Positions 17,680 through 27,676 of a stretch of 64,000 bases of DNA are shown piece after piece (positions within the stretch are counted from its first letter, which is position 1; each line of letters opens with the position of its first letter). Made by a program: the position numbers and the translations under genes. The DNA comes from Paracoccaceae bacterium. Its GTDB lineage: Bacteria; Pseudomonadota; Alphaproteobacteria; Rhodobacterales; Rhodobacteraceae. The stretch lies in the NCBI GenBank assembly GCA_020628545.1, contig JAHDEX010000002.1:48171-112170 (forward strand), given 5' to 3'. The notes beneath the pieces are model-generated. The model was not told the DNA's origin. It saw only the letters and a program-made list of their open reading frames with translations, and did no database searches.

Positions 17680-18249
17680 ATGCCCAAGATTGGAATGGAA
17701 CCCATCAGACGCGCGGCTTTGGTTGAGGCCACAATTGCGGAGATCGGCGCAGCCGGGTCGCTTGATGTGACCGTCTCGCAGATCGCGCGGCGGGCGGGCA
17801 TGTCATCGGCGCTGGCCCACCACTACTTCGGTGGCAAAGACCAGATCTTCGTTGCGGCCATGCGTCACATTCTTTCCGAATACAGCGCCGAGGTCCGGGG
17901 AGAGCTGCGCAAGGCCGCAACCCCTGCCGATCGGGCGCGTGCGATCATCCGGGCGAGTTTTGCGGCGTCCTGTTTCGACCCCGCCACGGTCAGCGCATGG
18001 ATGACCTTCTACGTGCAGGCCCAGACCAATCCGGACGCCTTGCGATTGCTTGCTGTCTACCAATCGCGCTTGAGGTCGAACCTGACCCATGCCTTGCGCC
18101 CACTCTGTGACGCGCCAGCGGACGCCGCGGCGACGCTCGCCGCTGTGATTGATGGTCTCTACATTCGCGCGGCGCTCACCGCACCGGACGCGGACCCCGA
18201 AGGCCGCGCGCTCTCACTACTGACCACACTTACAAAGGGTAAAGCATGA
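17680..18249 (+). CDS. betI: Transcriptional repressor BetI (TetR family)
   Basis: 189 residues. I chose the ATG at 17680, which gives the family opening MPKIGMEPIRRAALVEAT, over an upstream in-frame ATG lying over the operator. The TetR helix-turn-helix is at about 27-50 (VTVSQIARRAGMSSALAHHYFGGKDQ); the C-terminal half is the BetI_C ligand domain (SAWMTFYVQAQ). It represses the choline-to-betaine genes in the absence of choline. Its TGA overlaps the betC ATG (ATGA). Confidence 0.94.
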   Translation: MPKIGMEPIRRAALVEATIAEIGAAGSLDVTVSQIARRAGMSSALAHHYFGGKDQIFVAAMRHILSEYSAEVRGELRKAATPADRARAIIRASFAASCFDPATVSAWMTFYVQAQTNPDALRLLAVYQSRLRSNLTHALRPLCDAPADAAATLAAVIDGLYIRAALTAPDADPEGRALSLLTTLTKGKA

Positions 18250-19754
18250 CACAGCCCAACATCCTGATCCTGATGGTCGACCAGTTGAACGGGACGCTGT
18301 TCCCTGACGGTCCTGCTGATTGGCTGCATGCCCCCAACCTCAAGAAACTCGCTGCGCGATCCACCCGGTTTCAGCAGTGCTACACCGCTTCGCCGCTTTG
18401 TGCGCCGGGTCGTGCGTCCTTCATGACCGGCCAATTGCCAAGCCGCACGGGTGTCTATGATAATGCCGCCGAGTTTGCCTCCAGCTTGCCGACCTATGCG
18501 CATCACCTGCGCCGCGCCGGCTATCAGACCTGCCTGTCCGGCAAGATGCATTTTGTGGGCCCCGACCAGCTGCACGGGTTCGAAGAACGGCTGACGACAG
18601 ACATTTACCCGCCCGATTTCGGCTGGACCCCGGACTACCGCAAACCCGGTGAGCGGATTGACTGGTGGTATCACAACATGGGCTCAGTCACCGGGGCCGG
18701 TGTGGCCGAGATCACCAATCAGATGGAGTACGATGACGAGGTCGCCTACCACGCGACCCGGAAGCTCTATGATCTGTCACGCGGTCATGACGACCGCCCA
18801 TGGTGCCTGACCGTCAGCTTCACCCACCCGCATGACCCTTATGTAGCGCGCAAGAAATATTGGGATCTCTATGAGGATTGCGACCATTTGATGCCAGAGG
18901 TCGGCCCGATCCCTTACGCCGATCAGGACGCACATTCAAAACGTATCCTTGATGCAAATGATCATGAGAATTTCACGATCACTGAAGAGCAGATCATCCG
19001 CGCCCGTCGCGCCTATTTCGCCAATATCTCCTACCTCGATGACAAGGTGGGGGAGATCCTGCAGACGCTGGAAGACACGCGGCAAGAGGCGGTGATCCTC
19101 TTTGTCTCTGACCACGGGGATATGCTGGGCGAGCGGGGCCTCTGGTTCAAAATGTCTTTCTATGATGGCTCTTCCCGCGTGCCGATGATGATCAGCGCAC
19201 CGGGGATGGAACCGGGGCTCGTGACGACGCCAGTCAGCAACATCGACGTCTGCCCGACGCTTTGTGATCTCGCAGGCGTCGACATGTCTGAGGTCATGCC
19301 GTGGACCCAAGGGGAGAGCATTGTGCCTCTGGGCCAAGGCGGCACACGCGACACGCCAGTGGCGATGGAATACGCTGCAGAGGCCTCTTACGCGCCACTC
19401 GTTTCGCTGCGCTATGGCAAGTGGAAGTTCAACATGTGCAGCCTCGACCCTGACCAACTGTTCGACATGGAGGCTGATCCGAACGAGCTGACAAATCTCG
19501 CTGATCATCCTGATCATCAAGGCACGTTGCAGACGATCAAGGCGAAGGCCGAAGCACGCTGGAACCTTGCAGCGTTTGATGCCGACGTGCGCCACAGCCA
19601 GGCGGGCCGCTGGGTTGTCTATGAGGCTTTGCGGAACGGCGCTTACTTCCCATGGGACTTCCAGCCGCTGCAAAAGGCGTCCGAGCGCTACATGCGCAAC
19701 CACATGGACCTCAACGTCCTTGAAGAAAACCAACGATTCCCCAGAGGCGAGTAG
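18246..19754 (+). CDS. betC: Choline-sulfatase
   Basis: 502 residues. Sulfatase signature C-x-P-x-R at Cys52-Arg56 (LCAPGRASFMTGQ), where Cys52 becomes formylglycine; the metal-site start ILILMVDQLNG and VSDHGDMLGERGLW complete the active site. It hydrolyses choline-O-sulfate to choline and sulfate, feeding the oxidation genes downstream. The C-terminal NGAYFPWDFQPLQKASERYM region is the choline-sulfatase-specific tail. Coupled to betI by a 4-base overlap. Confidence 0.95.
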   Translation: MTQPNILILMVDQLNGTLFPDGPADWLHAPNLKKLAARSTRFQQCYTASPLCAPGRASFMTGQLPSRTGVYDNAAEFASSLPTYAHHLRRAGYQTCLSGKMHFVGPDQLHGFEERLTTDIYPPDFGWTPDYRKPGERIDWWYHNMGSVTGAGVAEITNQMEYDDEVAYHATRKLYDLSRGHDDRPWCLTVSFTHPHDPYVARKKYWDLYEDCDHLMPEVGPIPYADQDAHSKRILDANDHENFTITEEQIIRARRAYFANISYLDDKVGEILQTLEDTRQEAVILFVSDHGDMLGERGLWFKMSFYDGSSRVPMMISAPGMEPGLVTTPVSNIDVCPTLCDLAGVDMSEVMPWTQGESIVPLGQGGTRDTPVAMEYAAEASYAPLVSLRYGKWKFNMCSLDPDQLFDMEADPNELTNLADHPDHQGTLQTIKAKAEARWNLAAFDADVRHSQAGRWVVYEALRNGAYFPWDFQPLQKASERYMRNHMDLNVLEENQRFPRGE

Positions 19755-19800
19755 CCGCTTCATCTGGCCAACAACAACTCCCCCCGGAGGGTCCTGACCT

Positions 19801-21252
19801 ATGCAACACCAACCAACCGCCAGCCATTTTATTGATGGCGCTTACATCGAAGACGCGGCCGGAGAGGCATTTGACGTTGTCTACCCTGCAACCGGCGAAG
19901 TGATCGCGCGGCTGCATGCGGCGACGCCTGCGATTATCGACAAGGCGCTTGATGCAGCCAAACGCGCCCAGAAAGAATGGGCGGCAATGACCGGGACGGA
20001 GCGTGGACGGGTACTGCGTCGCGCGGCTGACATTATGCGTGAGCGGAACCATGACTTGTCGGTCTTGGAAACTTACGACACAGGCAAACCCTATCAGGAA
20101 ACATCTGTGGCCGACGCAACCTCGGGCGCGGATGCGCTGGAATATTTTGGCGGTCTGGCGGGCAGTCTGACGGGTGAACACATCCAATTGGGCGATGACT
20201 TTGTCTACACCCGGCGCGAACCCTTGGGGGTCTGCGTGGGGATTGGCGCCTGGAACTATCCAACGCAGATTGCCTGTTGGAAAGGGGCACCCGCGCTCGC
20301 CTGCGGCAACGCGATGGTGTTCAAGCCGTCTGAGAATACACCGCTTTGTGCATTGAAAGTGGCCGAGATTCTGATGGAGGCGGGCGCACCTGCTGGCACC
20401 TACAACGTGGTGCAAGGTCTCGGGGCTGTTGGTGCAGCGCTTGTCACAGATCCTCGCGTTAATAAGGTCTCGCTCACGGGGTCGGTGCCAACAGGCAAGA
20501 AGGTCTATGCGGCGGCCGCTGAGGGTATGCGGCATGTGACGATGGAGCTTGGCGGCAAGTCGCCGCTCGTGATTTTTGATGATGCGGATCTTGAGAACGC
20601 CGTCTCGGGCGCGATCCTCGCGAACTTTTACTCCACTGGTCAGGTCTGCTCCAACGGGACGCGGGTGTTTGTCCAGTCGGGCATCAAGGAAGCGTTTCTG
20701 AAGCGACTGTCCGAACGTCTGGCCGACGTGAAGATGGGAGACCCGCTGGACCCGGAGGTGAACTTTGGCCCGATGGTATCCGAACGGCAGCGCGATATCG
20801 TGGAAGGCTACATCGCCAAAGGTGTGGAAGAGGGCGCGCGACTTGTCACGGGCGGCAAACGCGTCGACGGCGACGGGTTCTTTATCGAGGCTACGGTTTT
20901 TGCGGACGTGACCGACGATATGACGATCGCGCGCGAAGAGATTTTCGGGCCGGTCCTGTCGGTGCTGGACTTTGAAACCGAAGAGGATGTGCTTGCCCGG
21001 GCGAACGCAACCGAGTTCGGCCTCGCCGCCGGTGTGTTTACCGCTGATTTGACTCGCGCGCACCGGATGGTTGCGGGGTTCGAAGCCGGGACCTGTTACA
21101 TCAACACCTACAACCTCGCCCCGGTTGAGGCGCCCTTTGGCGGCATGAAAATGTCGGGCGTGGGCCGTGAGAATTCCAAGGCTGCGATTGAACATTATTC
21201 GCAGCTCAAGGGCGTTTATGTGGGTATGGGCGATGTGGAGGCACCGTTCTGA
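19801..21252 (+). CDS. betB: Betaine-aldehyde dehydrogenase
   Basis: 483 residues. Aldehyde dehydrogenase fold with [20 protein letters not shown] (NAD-binding lead), catalytic Glu249 in MELGGKSP and nucleophile Cys283 in GQVCSNGTR; the CSNGTR form is characteristic of BetB. GGAGGG precedes the ATG. It oxidises betaine aldehyde to glycine betaine with NAD(P)+. Third gene of the bet cluster. Confidence 0.95.
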   Translation: MQHQPTASHFIDGAYIEDAAGEAFDVVYPATGEVIARLHAATPAIIDKALDAAKRAQKEWAAMTGTERGRVLRRAADIMRERNHDLSVLETYDTGKPYQETSVADATSGADALEYFGGLAGSLTGEHIQLGDDFVYTRREPLGVCVGIGAWNYPTQIACWKGAPALACGNAMVFKPSENTPLCALKVAEILMEAGAPAGTYNVVQGLGAVGAALVTDPRVNKVSLTGSVPTGKKVYAAAAEGMRHVTMELGGKSPLVIFDDADLENAVSGAILANFYSTGQVCSNGTRVFVQSGIKEAFLKRLSERLADVKMGDPLDPEVNFGPMVSERQRDIVEGYIAKGVEEGARLVTGGKRVDGDGFFIEATVFADVTDDMTIAREEIFGPVLSVLDFETEEDVLARANATEFGLAAGVFTADLTRAHRMVAGFEAGTCYINTYNLAPVEAPFGGMKMSGVGRENSKAAIEHYSQLKGVYVGMGDVEAPF

Positions 21253-21372
21253 CGTGCGGCAAGGTGACCAAAATGAGCGCTTCCGCGCATGTCAGATATT
21301 GCAAGACATTATGATCACCCCATCGCAGGCGTGGTGTTTGGTGCAGGCGTTTGGGGGGGTGGCTGAAAGGTG

Positions 21373-21398
21373 CTTGAGGGATCAGAGTGATCCTCAAG
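21373..21398 (+). promoter_or_regulatory. Stem-loop after betB
   Basis: An 11-bp stem with one bulged G (21373-21384 with 21388-21398, 3-nt loop GAG). It is the first of two hairpins in the 249-bp betB-betA gap. No T-run follows. Confidence 0.6.
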
Positions 21399-21417
21399 TC
21401 ACCTCATCAAGGGTTTT

Positions 21418-21489
21418 GCGAGTCGCGCTGGCGTCAAGGCCAAGCCGCTGCGCGGGGCCTGCGGCCGCCTTGACCCCATCCCGACTCGC
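21418..21489 (+). promoter_or_regulatory. 72-nt nested hairpin/cruciform between betB and betA
   Basis: Nested inverted repeats share one centre: GCGAGTCG (21418-21425) with CGACTCGC (21482-21489), GTCAAGGC (21433-21440) with GCCTTGAC (21467-21474), and CCGC (21445-21448) with GCGG (21461-21464), separated by symmetrical 7-nt internal loops. It ends 12 bp before the betA ATG, so the folded RNA would sit against its ribosome-binding region. Confidence 0.75.
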
Positions 21490-21501
21490 GGGGGTGTGCT
21501 G

Positions 21502-23160
21502 ATGCGGGCCGATTATGTGATCGTGGGCGCAGGCTCCGCTGGCTGCGCGATGGCCTATCGCCTGGCAGAAGCAGGCAAGGATGTACTGGTGATTGAGCAT
21601 GGCGGCTGGGACGGCGGGCCGTTCATTCAGATGCCCGCCGCACTGTCCTACCCGATGAACATGAAGATGTATGACTGGGGTTACGAGACTGAGCCGGAGC
21701 CGCATTTGGGGGGCCGCAAACTGGTGACCCCTCGTGGGAAGGTCATTGGCGGATCCTCGTCGATCAACGGGATGATCTATGTCCGCGGCCATGCGCTCGA
21801 CTTTGATCATTGGGCTGAGAGCGGTGCGACGGGTTGGTCCTATGCGGACGTGCTGCCCTACTTCAAACGGATGGAGAACTGGCACGATGGCGGGCATGGC
21901 GGTGATCCAGCGTGGCGCGGCACCGACGGACCGTTGCATGTGACGCGGGGGCCCAGGAAGAACCCTCTGACGCGCGCTTTTGTTGAGGCGGGGCGGCAGG
22001 CGGGCTACCAGGTCACCGGCGACTACAATGGCGAACAGCAGGAGGGCTTTGGCCCATTTGATGCGACGATCTGGAAAGGGCGGCGGTGGTCAGCGGCGAA
22101 CGCTTATCTGCGGCCTGCTTTGAAACGTGAGAATTGCAAACTTATCCGTGCATTTGCGCGCAAGATTGTCATTGAAGATGGCCGTGCCGTTGGTGTCGAG
22201 GTTGACATGCGCGGCGTGCGGCGGTTGATCCACGCGAATGCTGAAGTGATCATAGCGGCGTCGTCGATCAATTCGCCCAAGCTGTTGATGCTGTCGGGCA
22301 TTGGGCCAGCGGCCCATCTGCAAGAGCATGGCATTGATGTCGTCGCAGACCGGCCTGGGGTGGGGCAGAACCTGCAAGACCATCTGGAGCTTTATATCCA
22401 ACAAGCGGCAATCAAGCCGGTGTCGCTTTTCAAATACTGGACGCTGTTGTGGAAGAGCCGGATCGGGCTTGAGTGGCTGATCCGTAAGACCGGCCTTGGC
22501 ACGTCGAACCAGTTTGAAAGCGCCGGTTTCATCCGTTCAAAGGCGGGAGTGAAATACCCCGACATTCAATATCACTTCCTGCCGATTGCGGTGCGTTATG
22601 ACGGGAAGGTTGCCGCAGAGGGCCATGGCTATCAGGCGCATGTGGGACCGATGCGATCCGTGTCGCGCGGTTCGGTGACGTTGCGGTCTGCAGACCCAGC
22701 AGATAATCCAAAGATCTTGTTCAACTACATGTCCGACCCGTCAGATTGGGAAGACTTCCGAACGTGCATCCGCCTGACGCGCGAGATTTTCGGGCAAGAG
22801 GCGTTCAAACCCTACCGTGGCCATGAAATTCAGCCCGGCGATGCCGCGCAAAGCGATGCCGCGCTGGACGATTTCATCCGCGAAGAAGTTGAGAGTGCCT
22901 ATCACCCTTGCGGCACCTGCAAAATGGGCGCTGTCAGTGACCCGATGGCGGTTGTTGATCCGGAAGCCCGCGTGATCGGCGTGGAGGGCTTGCGTGTCGC
23001 GGATAGCTCGATCTTCCCTCGGATCACAAACGGAAACCTCAATGCGCCGTCCATCATGGTGGGTGAGAAGGCCGCGGACTTTGTGCTGGGCAAACAGCCT
23101 TTGGCGCCGGCCAACGACCAGCCGTGGGTGCATCCGGAGTGGGCCACGCAGCAGCGGTAG
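21502..23160 (+). CDS. betA: Choline dehydrogenase
   Basis: 552 residues from the ATG at 21502 with GGGGGTG upstream (a GTG two codons earlier is possible). GMC oxidoreductase: FAD-binding GAGSAG (9-14), [14 protein letters not shown], the second GMC signature [16 protein letters not shown], active-site His468 in [10 protein letters not shown] and the C-terminal [15 protein letters not shown]. Membrane-associated FAD enzyme oxidising choline to betaine aldehyde. Last gene of betICBA; no choline transporter (betT or choX) is visible nearby. Confidence 0.95.
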   Translation: MRADYVIVGAGSAGCAMAYRLAEAGKDVLVIEHGGWDGGPFIQMPAALSYPMNMKMYDWGYETEPEPHLGGRKLVTPRGKVIGGSSSINGMIYVRGHALDFDHWAESGATGWSYADVLPYFKRMENWHDGGHGGDPAWRGTDGPLHVTRGPRKNPLTRAFVEAGRQAGYQVTGDYNGEQQEGFGPFDATIWKGRRWSAANAYLRPALKRENCKLIRAFARKIVIEDGRAVGVEVDMRGVRRLIHANAEVIIAASSINSPKLLMLSGIGPAAHLQEHGIDVVADRPGVGQNLQDHLELYIQQAAIKPVSLFKYWTLLWKSRIGLEWLIRKTGLGTSNQFESAGFIRSKAGVKYPDIQYHFLPIAVRYDGKVAAEGHGYQAHVGPMRSVSRGSVTLRSADPADNPKILFNYMSDPSDWEDFRTCIRLTREIFGQEAFKPYRGHEIQPGDAAQSDAALDDFIREEVESAYHPCGTCKMGAVSDPMAVVDPEARVIGVEGLRVADSSIFPRITNGNLNAPSIMVGEKAADFVLGKQPLAPANDQPWVHPEWATQQR

Positions 23161-23218
23161 GTCACGCGCCGTCAGTCTACGCATGGCGTGGATCGCGAAT
23201 GTGCCTTAGGGGTAAGGT

Positions 23219-24370
23219 ATGGAGAGAGACTACGCTGATTTGCGCGATGCCATCGCGAAGCTTTGTGCGAACTATCCGGGCACTTATTGGCGTGCGCTGG
23301 ATCGGGACATGGCCTATCCGACGGCCTTTGTTGAAGAACTGACCCAGGCTGGGTGGCTGTCGGTTTTGATCCCCGAAGCCTATGGTGGTTCCGGTCTGCC
23401 GCTGTCAGCCGCCGCTGCAATTCTGGAAGAAATGCAGGCGCAGGGCTGCAATGCGGGCGCCTGCCACGCGCAGATGTACACAATGGGAACGGTGCTGCGG
23501 CATGGTTCTGACGCGCAGAAGCAACGCTATCTCCCCCAGATCGCCTCCGGTGCATTGCGTTTGCAAGCCTTTGGCGTCACCGAACCGACTAGCGGGACCG
23601 ACACCGGAGCGCTGAAGACAACGGCTGTCCGGGACGGCGATGATCTTGTGATCAATGGCCAGAAGCTGTGGACCAGCCGGGCAGCACATTCCGATCTGAT
23701 GCTTCTGCTGGCGCGCACGACGCCGCTGACGGAGGGGGTGAAATCGACAGACGGCTTGTCGGTCGTGCTTGTGGATATGCGCGACGCGGTGAACAACGGC
23801 CTGACCGTCCGGCCGATCCGCACGATGATGAACCACGCTACGACCGAAGTGTTCTTCGACAATCTGCGTGTGCCCGCCGCAAACCTGATTGGGGAAGAGG
23901 GCAAAGGGTTCCGCTATATCCTGTCTGGCATGAACGCAGAGCGGATCCTGATTGCTGCGGAATGTATCGGCGACGCGCGGTGGTTTATCGAAAAGTCTGT
24001 CACCTACGCAAAGGATCGCCACGTCTTTGGCCGTGCGATTGGTCAAAACCAGGGCGTGCAGTTTCCAATTGCGAAAGCCTACGCCAACATGCGAGCCGCT
24101 GACTTGATGGTGAAGGAGGCTTTGCGGCTTTACGAAGCGGGCGGGAACCCGGGCGCTGAGGCCAATATGGCGAAGATGCTGGCGGCGGATGCGTCCTTTG
24201 AAGCCGCAAACGCCTGTATTCAGACCCATGGCGGGTTTGGGTTTGCCGAAGACTATGACGTGGAGCGCAAATTCCGGGAGACGCGGCTTTATCAGGTGGC
24301 CCCGATCTCAACCAATCTCATTCTCTCGTATCTCTCTGAACACGTGCTTGGTTTACCGAGGTCCTATTGA
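23219..24370 (+). CDS. Acyl-CoA dehydrogenase family protein with isovaleryl-type active-site base
   Basis: 383 residues. Standard three-domain ACAD: FGVTEPTSGTDTGALKTTA for the FAD loop, NGQKLWTSRA, and QTHGGFGFAEDYDVERKFRE near the end. At the usual position of the catalytic glutamate (Tyr-Glu-Gly-Thr in MCAD) this protein reads QVAPIST, with Pro362 in place of Glu. A glutamate is present at 241 in GMNAERILIAAE, matching the helix-G base of isovaleryl-/long-chain ACADs. It overlaps by one base with the CoA-transferase gene downstream, so the two probably act on one acid: activation to CoA ester, then alpha-beta desaturation. Confidence 0.88.
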   Translation: MERDYADLRDAIAKLCANYPGTYWRALDRDMAYPTAFVEELTQAGWLSVLIPEAYGGSGLPLSAAAAILEEMQAQGCNAGACHAQMYTMGTVLRHGSDAQKQRYLPQIASGALRLQAFGVTEPTSGTDTGALKTTAVRDGDDLVINGQKLWTSRAAHSDLMLLLARTTPLTEGVKSTDGLSVVLVDMRDAVNNGLTVRPIRTMMNHATTEVFFDNLRVPAANLIGEEGKGFRYILSGMNAERILIAAECIGDARWFIEKSVTYAKDRHVFGRAIGQNQGVQFPIAKAYANMRAADLMVKEALRLYEAGGNPGAEANMAKMLAADASFEAANACIQTHGGFGFAEDYDVERKFRETRLYQVAPISTNLILSYLSEHVLGLPRSY

Positions 24371-25503
24371 TGGGCGCGCTTGATGGGCTGCTTGTGATTG
24401 CGATTGAACAGGCCGTGGCAGCACCCTTGTGCACGGTCCGGCTGGCGGACGCAGGTGCGCGGGTGATCAAAATTGAACGAGCGGGGGGTGAGACGGCGCG
24501 CCACTACGATGATGCCGTCAAGGGAACCTCCGCCTATTTCGCATGGCTTAATCGTGGCAAGGAAAGCGCTGTGCTGGATCTGAAAGCATCTGAGGACCGG
24601 ACGCTTTTGGATGCGATGTTGGCGCAAGCAGATGTCTTGGTGCAAAACCTCGCACCCGGCGCGCTGGATCGGCTTGGTTTGACGGCCGAAGTCCTCACTG
24701 AGCGTTTTCCCAAACTGATTGCGGTGTCCATCGTGGGGTACGGTCAGGACACGCCTTACGCGGACATGAAGGCCTATGACATGCTGGTCCAAGCCGAGGC
24801 GGGTCTCAGCGCCGTCACGGGAACGGCGGACATGCCGTCGAAAGTAGGCGTTTCCGCGGCTGATATTGCCACCGGGAGCAGCGCGCATGCGGCGATTCTG
24901 GAAGCTCTGATCGCGCGGGGCAATACTGGGCAGGGCGAAATCATCGAAATCGCGATGTTCGATTGCGTTGCTGAGTGGATGGCGGTTCCGCTTTTGCACT
25001 TTGAACATCAGGGAATCGAAACCGGGCGCTATGGGTTGTCTCATGCGTCGATCTATCCGTACCGGCCTTTTGCCTGTCAGGACGCGACACTCATCATCGC
25101 GGTGCAAACTAACAAAGAATGGCACCGGTTTTGCGAGGTCGTGGTGATGCGTCCTGACTTATTCGCGGACACGAAATTCAACACCAATGCGCGAAGGGTG
25201 GCGAACCGCGACCAGTTGGATGCCGCGCTTGAGCCTGTGTTCGCCGCTCTGACCTTTGAAGAGGCCGTTGCGCGGTGTCAGGCGGCAGGCATCGCATGGG
25301 CGCGGTATCGTTCGGTGGCTGAACTTCCGACGCATCCGGGGCTGCGCCGCATGGATGTGATGTTGCCGGACGGCCAACAGGTTACGGTGCCGCGTGCCGC
25401 GGGGCGTCGGGATGATTTGGTGTCAGGGCCGTTGCCCGCATTGGGCGCGCAGACAGAAGCAATCCGTCGAGAGTTTGATCCGGACCAAAAGGTCGAAGAA
25501 TAG
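24370..25503 (+). CDS. CaiB/BaiF family (family III) CoA-transferase
   Basis: 377 residues, ATG overlapping the ACAD stop (TGATG). Family III features: KIERAGGETARHYDD, YFAWLNRGKESAVLDLK, and the catalytic aspartate Asp165 in VSAADIATGS. The C-terminal RRMDVMLPDGQQVTVPRAA is the small-domain return. It transfers CoA between carboxylic acids without ATP. The pair resembles caiAB-type modules; with the bet cluster 60 bp upstream, a carnitine/butyrobetaine-like substrate is possible but unproven. Confidence 0.88.
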   Translation: MGALDGLLVIAIEQAVAAPLCTVRLADAGARVIKIERAGGETARHYDDAVKGTSAYFAWLNRGKESAVLDLKASEDRTLLDAMLAQADVLVQNLAPGALDRLGLTAEVLTERFPKLIAVSIVGYGQDTPYADMKAYDMLVQAEAGLSAVTGTADMPSKVGVSAADIATGSSAHAAILEALIARGNTGQGEIIEIAMFDCVAEWMAVPLLHFEHQGIETGRYGLSHASIYPYRPFACQDATLIIAVQTNKEWHRFCEVVVMRPDLFADTKFNTNARRVANRDQLDAALEPVFAALTFEEAVARCQAAGIAWARYRSVAELPTHPGLRRMDVMLPDGQQVTVPRAAGRRDDLVSGPLPALGAQTEAIRREFDPDQKVEE

Positions 25504-25546
25504 CAGCAAGGCGAGCAGTTTTGGTGCCCGCCTTAACCAGATGCAC

Positions 25547-26245
25547 TTAGCCTTTGCAAGCGGTCACGTAAGCCTCAAACGCGGCCCAGATATCCTCGCG
25601 CGCGCCATTGCGTTGCGGGTGAACCAGAACAAAATCAAAGGCTTCGTTCTCGCGTGGGGTCAGTTCGGACACAACCTCATTTGCATAAACGTCAATCGCG
25701 GTCCGTGCGGACTTTGGCGAGAAATTATGCTCAGAGGACTCAAGCGCCTGACCGCCCCAAGTAGCAGCCGTGACACCGGCATCCATCATGCCCTTTGCCA
25801 AGGGCCCACTGCCTTCTGCGACCTGATCAAGCTGCAGTTTCGAGGCATCGAAGGCTGCGCTGAACAGGTCAATCGACGAGACATTGCGCCGACTGATGTG
25901 GAAGTAGTTGGCAAAGTAAGTGAATTGCACCTTGCAGCCAGCACCTGAGATTGTCAGGCCACTGTCATTGTCCTGGTATTGCGCCACTGATCGAAGTGCT
26001 TCCAGGGCCTGCGCCACGCCACCATTGTTTTCCTGCGCCGCGGCGCTTTGTTCATCAAGCAACTTAGAGAGTGCATTGAAGCAGCCGATCTGCGCCTCTG
26101 CATCACCCGTGATTGACTTGCAGTTGTCCATCAACTCGGACAATGCGAACTCTTCTCCGTCGATGACTAGTGTTACTTCGGCCATTGCATCACTCGCAAA
26201 GATGCTCAGCGCGAGCGACAGGCCGTATTTCAGCATCGTCTTCAT
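25547..26245 (-). CDS. Hypothetical exported protein
   Basis: 232 residues from the ATG at 26245, which follows TTTGGAG; an ATG four codons upstream is less well spaced. Signal peptide 1 to about 20 (cleavage after DAMA). The mature part begins VTLVIDGEEFALSEL and is then mostly helical with two cysteines (DNCKSITGDAEAQIGCFNAL) and a further cysteine pair (GAGCKV, VTACKG) that could form disulfides in the periplasm. No family recognised. Base composition is AT-richer than its neighbours. Confidence 0.7.
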   Translation of the reverse strand: MKTMLKYGLSLALSIFASDAMAEVTLVIDGEEFALSELMDNCKSITGDAEAQIGCFNALSKLLDEQSAAAQENNGGVAQALEALRSVAQYQDNDSGLTISGAGCKVQFTYFANYFHISRRNVSSIDLFSAAFDASKLQLDQVAEGSGPLAKGMMDAGVTAATWGGQALESSEHNFSPKSARTAIDVYANEVVSELTPRENEAFDFVLVHPQRNGAREDIWAAFEAYVTACKG

Positions 26246-26328
26246 GCTGTACTCCAAACAAATGCGTTGTCGTCGTCACAACGGCTTTACTGATAACGAT
26301 ATTTGGCAAACGGCTGTCTGCCGGTGTC

Positions 26329-26359
26329 TCCAAGGCAATGCTACTTGCGCTGCCTTGGA
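26329..26359 (-). terminator. Hairpin downstream of amt
   Basis: TCCAAGGCA (26329-26337) pairs perfectly with TGCCTTGGA (26351-26359). It lies 30 bp beyond the amt stop. The minus-strand T-run is missing, so it may only stabilise the transcript or be Rho-assisted; on the plus strand it is followed by TGCTTTTG. Confidence 0.45.
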
Positions 26360-26386
26360 TGCTTTTGAGGGGCAACGATCCGTTGA

Positions 26387-27676
26387 TCAGCTGCTGAGGA
26401 CGTAGTCGTTCTCGTCGATGCCGGTGTCTTCTGTGTCCGACTTGACGCGAATGCCCATTGTCTCTTTCAGCAACAGCCAGACCACGCTGGTTGCGACTGC
26501 GACGTAGGTGATCACGATCAATACACCGGACAGCTGGCTGAGGACGGTTGCATCTGGATGGGACAGGGCAACAGCCAAAGTTCCCCAGATGCCGCAGAAC
26601 AGGTGCACCGGAATGGCGCCAACAACGTCGTCAACTTTCATGTAATCCAGAAGCTGGATGGCCCAGAACAGGATCAGACCAGCGACCATGCCGATGAAGA
26701 AGGACATGAACGGGGTCGGGAACAGCGGTTCTGCTGTAATGGCAACCAAGCCACCCAAAGCGCCGTTCAGCATGAAGCTGAGGTCAAAGCGGTATTCGCG
26801 GAAGTAGGACACGAAAGCTGCTGCGATCACGCCACCGGCTGCGGCCAGATTTGTGTTCAGGAAGATCCGGGACACGTTGGCTGCATCAGCGTCAGACGAG
26901 AAGCTAAGGTAGGAACCAGCGTTAAAGCCATACCAGCCCATCCACAGGATCAGCGTACCGATGGTTGCCAGCGGCAGTGAGTAGTGACCAAGCGGCATTT
27001 TCTTTCCGTCGACAAACCGACCACGGCGGGCGCCCACGAAAAGTGCACCGGTCAGCGCTGCAACGCCGCCGACAACGTGGACAACTGTACTGCCTGCAAG
27101 GTCGATGAAACCAACGTCTGACGCAAGGAAGCCACCACCCCAGGTCCAAGAGGCCTGCAGCGGATAGATGAATGCGGTCAGCATTGCAGTGAACAGGAAG
27201 AAAGGTGCGAGCTTCATACGCTCTGCCACAGTGCCGGACACGATCGACGCGACAGCGACACAGAACATGGACTGGAAGAAAATGTCGCTCGCGCCTGCAT
27301 GGCCACGCCCGACAAAGTCTGCGCTGCTTTCAACAACGCCCTCGATTGCTATGGCGCCTTCGTACCCGAAGATACCCGGCAGGATCCAGCTGCCGCCCGG
27401 GAACATGATGCCATATCCGGTGATGATGAAGGCAGTGGATGCGATGGCGAAAAGGCCGATGTTTTTGGCACATTGGTTGACGACGTTCTTTTGGCGGACA
27501 TAGCCCGCTTCGAGCATCGCAAATCCAGCAGTCATCCACATGACAAGAACACCGCAAAACACGATGAACAGTGTATTCATGACATAGGATGAGACGCCGG
27601 GGGTTGCTTGCTGCGCGGCGGCGGGCCCCGCAAAAAGGGCGGCCATGGCCGCAATTGGCAATATTCTGTGTTTCAT
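26387..27676 (-). CDS. amt: Ammonium transporter
   Basis: 429 residues. Cleavable-looking N-terminal signal (1 to about 21) followed by eleven membrane helices. Twin pore histidines are His200 (STVVHVVGG) and His357 (IPVHLFCGIWG); the DFVGRGHAGASD segment is a variant of the usual DFAGG region. Electrogenic ammonium uptake. No glnK/glnB gene is adjacent, unlike the common glnK-amtB pair. The short C-terminal tail (GIRVKSDTEDTGIDENDYVLSS) is acidic. Confidence 0.93.
   Translation of the reverse strand: MKHRILPIAAMAALFAGPAAAQQATPGVSSYVMNTLFIVFCGVLVMWMTAGFAMLEAGYVRQKNVVNQCAKNIGLFAIASTAFIITGYGIMFPGGSWILPGIFGYEGAIAIEGVVESSADFVGRGHAGASDIFFQSMFCVAVASIVSGTVAERMKLAPFFLFTAMLTAFIYPLQASWTWGGGFLASDVGFIDLAGSTVVHVVGGVAALTGALFVGARRGRFVDGKKMPLGHYSLPLATIGTLILWMGWYGFNAGSYLSFSSDADAANVSRIFLNTNLAAAGGVIAAAFVSYFREYRFDLSFMLNGALGGLVAITAEPLFPTPFMSFFIGMVAGLILFWAIQLLDYMKVDDVVGAIPVHLFCGIWGTLAVALSHPDATVLSQLSGVLIVITYVAVATSVVWLLLKETMGIRVKSDTEDTGIDENDYVLSS

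Noticed and set aside
19711..21195. 494-codon minus-strand frame opposite betB
   Set aside because: Shadow of betB, whose catalytic motifs are certain; translation is Arg/His/Cys-rich without structure.
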